From assembly GCF_004337695.1 (NCBI RefSeq), contig NZ_SJXJ01000007.1, forward strand, positions 113,105 to 177,104: a DNA stretch of 64,000 nucleotides, read 5' to 3'. The stretch comes from Tenacibaculum sp. M341. Lineage in GTDB: Bacteria; Bacteroidota; Bacteroidia; Flavobacteriales; Flavobacteriaceae. Made by a program: the position numbers and the translations under genes. Of the stretch, positions 53,985-60,571 are shown in pieces (within the stretch, counting starts at the first letter, position 1; every line of letters begins with the position of its first letter). Below the pieces are notes generated by a model. The model had not been told where the DNA came from, ran no database searches, and worked only from the letters and a program-made list of their open reading frames with translations.

Positions 53985-54716
53985 GCAATTTTTTCCCCTC
54001 AAATTTCTTTCATAACAATTTTTCTTTTTCAAAGCGATTTTCCCTTTTTCATATTCTTCTTTAGCATAGTAATTTATCTTTTCATAGTTTTCTTTTTTAA
54101 GCAACTTTTTTTTTGAATTAACATCGAACAAATCTTTCTCAAAACTTAAAATGTTTCCATTTTATTTTTTTTCTCCATTTTGATAGCATTTTTTTACTTT
54201 TCATAGTTTTTTCTCTTTTTAGCAATTTTCTTTTTCAATTAATAATTAGTAACTTTTAAATCTTAATAACTACTTTAATGTGTGTATAGTTTTAAAATGT
54301 TACCCATTTGATTTTTCTTTTTTAATTATTCTTTTTCTAGCATTTTTTTGCTTTTCATAGTTTTTTCTCTTTCTAGCAATTTCCTTTTTTAATTAACAAT
54401 TAGTAACTTTTAAATCTTAATAACTACTTTAAAGTGTTTATAATTTTAAAATGTTACCCATTTGATTTTTCTTTTTTAATTATTCTTTTTCTAGCAATTT
54501 TTTTTACTTTTCATCGTTTTCTTTTCAAACAACTTACTTTTCATTTAACATGAGCAATCTTTTTATATTTATCAACTATTGTTATGTGTTTTTAAATTTA
54601 AAATGTTACCCATTTTTTTGATTTTTTTCTTTGCAATTTTCCCTTTCAAAATAACGGCACGTAATCTTTAATTTTGATTACTGCTAGTATGTGTATGAAA
54701 GTTTAAGATGTTACCC
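53985..54716. repeat. Degenerate ~150-bp tandem array directly downstream of the CHAT gene
   Basis: The 825-bp gap between the LOG gene and the CHAT gene has no gene but about five diverged repeat units. Anchors on the plus strand are ATGTTACCC at 54297, 54451, 54603 and 54708 (spacing 154, 152, 105) and a degenerate copy ATGTTTCCA near 54151. Each unit also has TTTTCATAG/CG-TTTT, CTTTTTCTAGCA and TAATAACTACTTTAA blocks; copies at 54241-54345 and 54395-54500 agree over more than 100 bp. Very pyrimidine-rich on the plus strand. The last anchor overlaps the CHAT stop codon. Confidence 0.85.
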
Positions 54717-57443
54717 TCTTTTTTTAAAGAAAAATAAAATTCCTGATATTACTATCATAGAAAGTAGTATGTAGTACAATGTGTAATTAGCATTAAAAGT
54801 AGGACTAGTATCACCAATTAATACGAATGAAGCCCAGTAATAAGGCGATTTTTCAGATAAAGAATGGGTTTTTAAATAATTACGTTTGGCATTATTTAAA
54901 GCAGCAGATTTAGTTTGATTATTTTTTAGGTTTTTATAAAAATCGGTAATAATAGTTGAACTAGTAGCATCATTTACTTTCCAAAGAGAAGAAATTACAG
55001 CATTAGAACCTGAGTAGAAGAATCCTCTGGCTAAACTCAATACACCTTCACCTTTTTTAATTTCGCCTAAATTTGTTTCACAAGCACTTAAAACAACTAA
55101 GTCAGCATTGTTTTTGTAGGTATATAACTCGTGTAACTGCAAAGAATCTTTATTGAAATGAATGACAGGATTGTTAGAAACATTAGCATGAGTAGCCAAA
55201 TGAATAATTTTAGCATTTTCAGATGTTTCTAAGAAATTTTCTTTAGAGGCCTTTTCATTGGTGTAACTTTCAGTACTCAATAACTTATCAATTGTATTGA
55301 TTTCTTTTTCTGAATACACAAGAGAATTAAGGTTCGTATTATCAAAATTAATAGGGGCAAAGCCTATAAAATCTTTATCTTGTTTTCTTTTGATATTTTT
55401 ATTGATGTTTAAAAAAGACATTGAGTTAGCATAACTGATGTCGTTATTCTCGACTAAATACGTTAGATCTTGATTATTTGTATTTAAAGCTTCAAAAGGA
55501 ATGTTTTGTAATTCATTATCAGGGATAATAATTAATTTTTTTCCTTTAATTAGATTTTTAATTTCTTCAGAAGGAAATAATTGATCATATAAATTAGATG
55601 AAACTTTTTTAAAGTTAGTTAGTTCTTCTTTATCTTTTAAAGGCTTGGTAATGAACTGACGAAATTGATCAAGATTATTGATTGTTTTTTGAGCATCATC
55701 TATTTTAAAAGAAACAGTTTTATCTTTAGAAATAACCAAACCAATAATTGCTTTTTTATTTTCTTCTGTATGAAAATCATCGTAATAAGTATAGTTGTTA
55801 GCATAAGAAACTACTATGGTATTTTTATCTAACTGCTTTTGAACTTCATTCAATTCTACTTGTTTTACTTTATTTTTATTTTCAAAATAATCAGGATACA
55901 GTTTCTGAATAGAATCGTTAAAATTTTGGTAGTTAAATTTTAAAGTAAATAATGAATCTTTAAGTTTTTTTGAATCGTTTTCGTTTTCTATGTCAGCTTC
56001 CAGATTTAAAATTTCCTTTCGAAATTTTAATTCTTCATTTACTATATGATTTGGTAAATGAATTTTATAATTGTTTTCATTAACACTCTGAGCTAATAAA
56101 AAGGCTTTGTTTTTTTCTAGATAATTAAAAACTTGTTTTCGATTACCTAATAAATGAGCGGCATAACTTCCCATAAAATAGATTTGAGAAACATCTTCAC
56201 GCCATAGGAGTTTACTTTGGTTTTCAGAACTATTTTTTAAAGTTATTTGTACAAGTTTATTTGCAATACTAATAGTGTTAATTATTTCATCTAAATATCT
56301 TGTGTTTTTTGATTTTTGGTAAAGTTTAAGTAAAATATGAATTTTACTTTTAAAAGCATAGAAAATATTTCTTTTAGCTCTAGTTTGAATGTATTGTAAT
56401 TCTGTTGGAGGTATGTTTTCGTCGGAATCAATTTCAAAACTAATATTAATAGACTTTTGAATATTTTTTATGGCTAAATCAAATTTATTTTTTGTGTAAT
56501 AATAATTAGCAAGATTTCTATAAATTTCAGCATAAGTAGTTTTCAAACCATTTTTAAAACCATTAGTGGCTTTTGTTTTTTTACTTTTACTGTAAAATTT
56601 ACTTTTATTTAAATAATACAAAGCACTATCACTTTTATTTTTTAAGTGTAATTCTCCGTAGTTCATGTAATTTGAAACTTTATAAAAATCATTTTCATGT
56701 TCATGAGCTTTTCTTATGGCTTTTAAATAGTGATATTTTGATTTTTCAAAATTAAAAATAGATTTGGAGGAATGAAGAGTCCCTAATGCACTGTGAAGTG
56801 AAATAAACTTTCTATTTGTATTAATTTCAGGTATGTTTTTTATTAAACTATCAGATGTATTCAAAAACTTTATTCCTGTTAAAAGATCCTTTTTTGTATC
56901 GATCAAATTACATATTGATGCTAGATGAACTGAGAATGTGGTAAAGTTTTTTATACTGCTATTTTTTTTTAACTTTTTTAAAATATTCAATCCTTGAACA
57001 TAATGTTCAATAGATTTTCGATATTCTCCGATTTTTCCATATGAATTTGCTAGACCGCATAAAGACAAAGCTTTCGTTTCTAGAAAAGTATTGAGACTAG
57101 AAGCTTCTTTAAATATAGGAATAGCATTATTGAATTTATTTTCGCTCAAATAGTAAGATCCGAGAAAATATAAATAATTTTGGAAATATTTCTCTTTGAT
57201 ATTATGTTTCTTTAGAATTGAAATATGCTTGAGACCATATTTTATAGCTAAACTATTATTTTTCCTCTTATAAAAATATCTAGAAAAGGCATAACTATAT
57301 CTAATGTTCTTTTCTAAACTATCTTTATAGACATACAGTACACTATCGGCTTTTTTTTCGTTGTATTTAGGTAATTCTTTCTTTTGTCCTTCAGTTTTTA
57401 TAAAGGATAAAAGAAAAAGGAAAAAGAAAGAATATTTAAGCAT
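54711..57443 (-). CDS. Membrane-anchored TPR-CHAT protease (caspase-like)
   Basis: 910 residues. Signal peptide (MLKYSFFFLFLLSFIKTEGQ), tetratricopeptide repeats to about residue 430, a helical linker, and a C-terminal CHAT domain (about 560-880). The Cys-His dyad is visible: KIIHLATHANVSNN (about H752) and VVLSACETNLGEIKKGEGVL (about C788), then LARGFFYSGSNAVISSLWKV. A final helix (about 883-903, YYILLSMIVISGILFF) and the basic tail KKRG anchor it with the bulk in the periplasm. CHAT proteins are caspase-family cysteine proteases. It starts 3 bp after the lipoprotein gene. Substrates unknown; partners inferred from the divergent sigma factor. Confidence 0.92.
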   Translation of the reverse strand: MLKYSFFFLFLLSFIKTEGQKKELPKYNEKKADSVLYVYKDSLEKNIRYSYAFSRYFYKRKNNSLAIKYGLKHISILKKHNIKEKYFQNYLYFLGSYYLSENKFNNAIPIFKEASSLNTFLETKALSLCGLANSYGKIGEYRKSIEHYVQGLNILKKLKKNSSIKNFTTFSVHLASICNLIDTKKDLLTGIKFLNTSDSLIKNIPEINTNRKFISLHSALGTLHSSKSIFNFEKSKYHYLKAIRKAHEHENDFYKVSNYMNYGELHLKNKSDSALYYLNKSKFYSKSKKTKATNGFKNGLKTTYAEIYRNLANYYYTKNKFDLAIKNIQKSINISFEIDSDENIPPTELQYIQTRAKRNIFYAFKSKIHILLKLYQKSKNTRYLDEIINTISIANKLVQITLKNSSENQSKLLWREDVSQIYFMGSYAAHLLGNRKQVFNYLEKNKAFLLAQSVNENNYKIHLPNHIVNEELKFRKEILNLEADIENENDSKKLKDSLFTLKFNYQNFNDSIQKLYPDYFENKNKVKQVELNEVQKQLDKNTIVVSYANNYTYYDDFHTEENKKAIIGLVISKDKTVSFKIDDAQKTINNLDQFRQFITKPLKDKEELTNFKKVSSNLYDQLFPSEEIKNLIKGKKLIIIPDNELQNIPFEALNTNNQDLTYLVENNDISYANSMSFLNINKNIKRKQDKDFIGFAPINFDNTNLNSLVYSEKEINTIDKLLSTESYTNEKASKENFLETSENAKIIHLATHANVSNNPVIHFNKDSLQLHELYTYKNNADLVVLSACETNLGEIKKGEGVLSLARGFFYSGSNAVISSLWKVNDATSSTIITDFYKNLKNNQTKSAALNNAKRNYLKTHSLSEKSPYYWASFVLIGDTSPTFNANYTLYYILLSMIVISGILFFFKKRG

Positions 57444-57446
57444 AAT

Positions 57447-57803
57447 TTAAAAACCTGATAAAATTGGAAGCAAATCTCCAAGCCCTCCAGGACCTTCTTC
57501 AGGAGATATAATATCGCCATCTTCATTAACTTCGTCTGGATCACCATCTCCTCCACAATGACCATTGGAATCAGGGGAGCCACCTTTGGGGCATGCAGGA
57601 GGTACTTCATTACCGCTTCTATTAGATTTTGACTTAACAAATTTCATGATTTTTTTAATATGCTCTATTTCTTCAGCATCATCATTACCAATTGCTTCTT
57701 GTTCAATTAGGTTTTCATCAAGAACTAATTCGTCTTCTTTTTCACAAGAAGTTAATAGTAAAGCAAAAGCATTAATTAGGGTGATTATTAATAATCTTTT
57801 CAT
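57447..57803 (-). CDS. Small acidic lipoprotein, first gene of the CHAT operon
   Basis: 118 residues. Lipoprotein signal with lipobox cysteine at residue 20 (NAFALLLTSCEKEDE). Two parts follow: a very acidic helix (about 21-65, AIGNDDAEEIEHIKKIMKFV) and a Gly/Pro/Asp-rich tail with two cysteines (PPACPKGGSPDSNGHCGGDG) ending in a hydrophobic LGDLLPILSGF. It is four codons short of overlapping the CHAT gene (3-bp gap), so it is certainly cotranscribed. A substrate, inhibitor or anchor of the CHAT protease is the natural inference. No family recognised. Confidence 0.8.
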   Translation of the reverse strand: MKRLLIITLINAFALLLTSCEKEDELVLDENLIEQEAIGNDDAEEIEHIKKIMKFVKSKSNRSGNEVPPACPKGGSPDSNGHCGGDGDPDEVNEDGDIISPEEGPGGLGDLLPILSGF

Positions 57804-57855
57804 GTTTATGTATTTTATATGTTTTTAACATAATTATTGTAAGGATTACGAAATT

Positions 57856-57864
57856 ATGTTACCC
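57856..57864 (-). promoter_or_regulatory. GGGTAACAT motif in the lipoprotein-CHAT promoter region
   Basis: On the minus strand GGGTAACAT ends 52 bases upstream of the lipoprotein ATG at 57803. The same 9-mer is the anchor of each unit in the downstream tandem array. GGGTAAC resembles the AAC-containing -35 boxes of ECF sigma promoters. The remaining part of the 245-bp divergent gap (57804-58048) is A+T-rich. Confidence 0.45.
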
Positions 57865-58048
57865 GCGCAAAAGTATAATTTTTTTTGAAACTATTTAAAA
57901 GTTTTGAAAATCATTAAATTAATAGGTTTTTAGTTGTTGTTTATACTTCTAATAAAATTAAACTATTTTTAAAATATTTATTAAAACAGCAATAGAAAAT
58001 TTATTAAAACCTAGAAATTTTTATTTTTGTTGTATTAACATCTAATGA

Positions 58049-58606
58049 ATGGAAGATTTTTATTTAAATGCTTTAGTAAAAGGAGATTCAAAAACAATAA
58101 AAAAAATTTACACAACTAATTTTTTTCAAGTAAAAAGATTTGTTCTTCAAAATAAAGGAAAGAGTGAAGATGCAGAAGATATTTTTCAAAAAGCAATTTT
58201 GCAAATTGCAATACGACATAAAAAGGAAAAAATCAAGATTTCAACTAATTTTGACGCTTACTTATTTACTGTTTGTAAGAATTTATGGAGAAGAGAGTTA
58301 AATAATTATAAAAAAAGGGTAACAAATAGCGAGGTAGTTGAACAGAAAGATGAAAGCACGGATAATGCACTTGCTATTGTAGAGCAAAAAAGACAAGAAT
58401 TATTTATTGAAAAGCTTGGAGAAATATCAGATAATTGTAAGCAAATTTTAACTTTATTCTTTGCTAAAACGACTTATGCTGAAATAGTTGAGCAAACAGA
58501 ATATAATTCTGAGTCAGTAGTAAGGCAACGTGTTTTCAAATGTAAAAAACAATTAACCAACCTAATACAAAAAGATAAAAGGTACAATTCATTGAAAGCA
58601 ATATGA
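58049..58606 (+). CDS. ECF-type RNA polymerase sigma factor
   Basis: 185 residues. Region 2 (about 10-85) with FVLQNKGKSEDAEDIFQKAI and NFDAYLFTVCKNLWRRELNN, a linker, and region 4 (about 120-175) with LGEISDNCKQILTLFFAKTT, YAEIVEQTEYNSESVVRQRV. This is a two-domain ECF sigma factor (sigma-2/sigma-4). Its stop overlaps the start of the next gene by ATGA, so the two are translationally coupled. It is divergent from the lipoprotein-CHAT operon and probably controls it; the GGGTAACAT motif is a candidate target. Confidence 0.9.
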   Translation: MEDFYLNALVKGDSKTIKKIYTTNFFQVKRFVLQNKGKSEDAEDIFQKAILQIAIRHKKEKIKISTNFDAYLFTVCKNLWRRELNNYKKRVTNSEVVEQKDESTDNALAIVEQKRQELFIEKLGEISDNCKQILTLFFAKTTYAEIVEQTEYNSESVVRQRVFKCKKQLTNLIQKDKRYNSLKAI

Positions 58607-59397
58607 ATTTAGAAGACGACATATTAATAGAAAAGTTTTTAAGAGATCAGCTTTCTTCAGAAGAAAAAGAAAGTTTTCTTAAAAGAAAAATGGTAGATGA
58701 AGATTTTAAGCAACAATATTTAATAGAAAAACAATTGTTTGAAACCTTTAATGAAGAGGAGTGGAGCTATGAAATGGATCATACTACAAAGGAAGTACAA
58801 GAGTACAAAGAGTTGTTTGAGAGTGAAGAAATTATTAAGTTGAAAGAAAAAATTGCTTTAGGTCAAAGTAATTTTAAAAGAAACAATAAACAGAGAAAGG
58901 TAATTGCTTTATTTTCTGGAGTTGCAGCAACGGTTTTATTGTTTTTTACAGTAACTTCTTTGTTTAACTTTCCAAAAGATACACAACTGTTATATGCAGA
59001 AAATGTTGATATTGATAGCTTGCCTTCTTTTGTAAGTAGAGGAGATGGAATTGATGAGAAAGTTATAAAAGCAGAAAAATTATTTAAACAAAAAGAATAT
59101 AAAGAATCATTAGAACTTTTTGAAGATTTGTTGTTAGATAAATATGAAAATAGTGCTTTGTATATTTACACAGCTATAAATTTCATAGAGTTAGATGAGT
59201 ATAATAAAGCTGACGTCGTTCTTAATAAATTAATAAACTCTGATTTGATAGATAGTGAAAAAGGATATTGGTATAAGAGTCTCTTATTTTTAAAGCAAGA
59301 GAACAAGAGAAAAGCTATAGAAAACCTTGAAGTAATAGTTAAAAAAGGTTTTTTTAAAAGTGATAGGGCTAAAGAGTTATTAGAAGAGTTAAAATAA
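58603..59397 (+). CDS. One-TM TPR protein, probable sigma-factor regulator
   Basis: 264 residues. The N-terminal cytoplasmic part (about 1-100) begins NLEDDILIEKFLRDQLSSEE, a pattern of Bacteroidota anti-sigma-like proteins; one membrane helix (about 103-122, VIALFSGVAATVLLFFTV) follows; the periplasmic C-terminal half has TPR-like repeats (AEKLFKQKEYKESLELFEDL and EYNKADVVLNKLINSDL). Overlapped by the sigma gene by four bases. Anti-sigma function is inferred from position and topology; it does not carry a classical zinc anti-sigma motif. Confidence 0.8.
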   Translation: MNLEDDILIEKFLRDQLSSEEKESFLKRKMVDEDFKQQYLIEKQLFETFNEEEWSYEMDHTTKEVQEYKELFESEEIIKLKEKIALGQSNFKRNNKQRKVIALFSGVAATVLLFFTVTSLFNFPKDTQLLYAENVDIDSLPSFVSRGDGIDEKVIKAEKLFKQKEYKESLELFEDLLLDKYENSALYIYTAINFIELDEYNKADVVLNKLINSDLIDSEKGYWYKSLLFLKQENKRKAIENLEVIVKKGFFKSDRAKELLEELK

Positions 59398-59472
59398 TTT
59401 AGAAACTAAAGAAATAAAAAAAGCCATTTAATTCTTAAATTTAATTTAAGTTTTATTGAAAGTAAATCAAAG

Positions 59473-59507
59473 AAGGAGTAGTTGGTTATAACATACTCCT
59501 TTTTTTG
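59473..59507 (+). terminator. Terminator of the sigma-factor operon
   Basis: Stem AAGGAGTA / TACTCCTT with seven following Ts, 76 bp past the stop at 59397. Confidence 0.85.
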
Positions 59508-59530
59508 ATTAGCTTAATAAATTAAGGAAA

Positions 59531-59697
59531 TTAATGAGTAATTGTAATTATTCCTGTTATGCAAAAACCTACAAAATCTTCATCAATATAAACTATAAAA
59601 TCCTGTTCTCCATTTAGATAAAAGAATCTTCTACCTCCTCCGAATAATCTTTATTTTTCAGCTTTATTTAAAGCATTTCCTATTAAAAATTGTTAAA
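59531..59697 (-). pseudogene. Remnant of a third double-glycine-leader peptide gene
   Basis: Right after the stop of the peptide gene at 59698, one minus-strand frame reads QFLIGNALNKAEK, then TAA, then RLFGGGRRFFYLNGEQDFIV and on to ITITH and TAA at 59531. Aligned with the intact leader LNLGKSLNKTEQRSINGG, the stop replaces one residue and the GG falls in place. There is no start codon in frame, so the 5' end is missing. The core carries one cysteine and no obvious scaffold. It looks like a deleted, decayed copy. Confidence 0.5.
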
Positions 59698-59895
59698 TTA
59701 GAAACAAGATGTAAATACTTGATTTTGACAATGTGAAGGAAGATTGTAGTATTCTTCGCAGCTAGCACACTGAACAGTACCGATACTAGTTATACCGTAA
59801 CAAATCGGATAAGAAGCACATGTGTTTCCTCCATTAATTGATCTTTGTTCAGTTTTGTTCAAGCTTTTACCTAAATTTAAGATTGTTTTTTTCAT
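59698..59895 (-). CDS. Double-glycine-leader six-cysteine peptide
   Basis: 65 residues. Leader MKKTILNLGKSLNKTEQRSI, then NGG. The 42-residue core has six cysteines (core positions 3, 9, 20, 23, 33, 41), including CASC. It shares C3, C20 and C23 with the neighbour at 59974, so both probably fold on the same disulfide or modification scaffold. A putative exported peptide (bacteriocin, signal or natural-product precursor). No modifying enzyme or transporter is in the window. Located 78 bp behind the gene at 59974 on the same strand. Confidence 0.72.
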   Translation of the reverse strand: MKKTILNLGKSLNKTEQRSINGGNTCASYPICYGITSIGTVQCASCEEYYNLPSHCQNQVFTSCF

Positions 59896-59973
59896 GATAA
59901 TAAAATTTATATTGGTTGATATTAAAGAGTGTTTGATTTCACTCAGATTTATTTTTTATATGTGTTTAATTTT

Positions 59974-60183
59974 TTAGAATTCTTCAACACATCCATTGTC
60001 TAGATTGAAACAACTAGCTGCACCTGGATAAGAGTTCATTTTGTAACAAGGTTCACAATACGGATCGTTATCAGCAAAACAAAGATTTATTCTAGCATAG
60101 TATCCACAATTATCACCTCCTAAAATGTTTTTTTGTTCTATCTTGTTTAAACTTTTACCTAGGTTTAAGATTGATCTTTTCAT
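59974..60183 (-). CDS. Double-glycine-leader six-cysteine peptide
   Basis: 69 residues from ATG 60183. The leader MKRSILNLGKSLNKIEQKNI, then LGG, differs from the 59698 leader by a few residues. An in-frame ATG at 60231 is ignored because the intervening DNA is the conserved upstream region also found at 35236. The 46-residue core has six cysteines (positions 3, 12, 20, 23, 35, 42), including CEPC, aligned with the neighbour at C3, C20 and C23. The pair lies 300 bp beyond the CHAT/sigma locus. Function unknown. Confidence 0.72.
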   Translation of the reverse strand: MKRSILNLGKSLNKIEQKNILGGDNCGYYARINLCFADNDPYCEPCYKMNSYPGAASCFNLDNGCVEEF

Positions 60184-60225
60184 AATAATTAAAGATTTAA
60201 AGTTAATTAAACCCTGAACATTTAA

Positions 60226-60246
60226 AGACACTCAAGGTGTATGTCT
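60226..60246. promoter_or_regulatory. AGACAC-N9-ATGTCT dyad upstream of the peptide gene
   Basis: Starts 42 bases before the ATG at 60183, the same spacing as at 35279 before 35236. Downstream, both share TGTCTTTAAATG and CTTTAAAT-type words before the start codon. The gene at 59895 has a related dyad GAGTG-N8-CACTC at 59927-59944, 31 bases upstream of its start. The rest of the gap to uvrA (60247-60571) shows only A+T-rich sequence and a terminator. Confidence 0.6.
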
Positions 60247-60493
60247 ATTCTTCGCGAAAAAATATGATTAATTAATCAGTTTTGTTTTATGATTAATATT
60301 TTGAGTAAATAATTGTGTGATTTGTATGTATAAGCAATTTTTATTGAGGTTTTTTTAGTAAAATTAAGGATATGATGAATTATAACTGTTAATAAAAAGT
60401 TAATTTAAATGTTAAAATATGTGTTAGAGAAGTTAATTACATATAAAATCTTTGTTAGTTAAAAATAAATAATTGAAATGTAACATATAAAAG

Positions 60494-60528
60494 AATCATA
60501 GGACACGAACTTAATATCTCCTATGATT
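60494..60528 (-). terminator. Probable uvrA terminator
   Basis: Perfect 10-bp stem AATCATAGGA / TCCTATGATT about 44 bp past the uvrA stop; the minus-strand tail is CTTTTATA, the plus-strand tail a stronger T-run. Confidence 0.6.
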
Positions 60529-60571
60529 TTTGTTTTTTTACGAAGTTTCTAAAAGTAAATTCCCTTAGAGT

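Noticed and set aside
57398-57640. 80-codon minus-strand frame overlapping the lipoprotein and CHAT starts
   Set aside because: It runs in another frame across two well-supported genes and has no start or family support.
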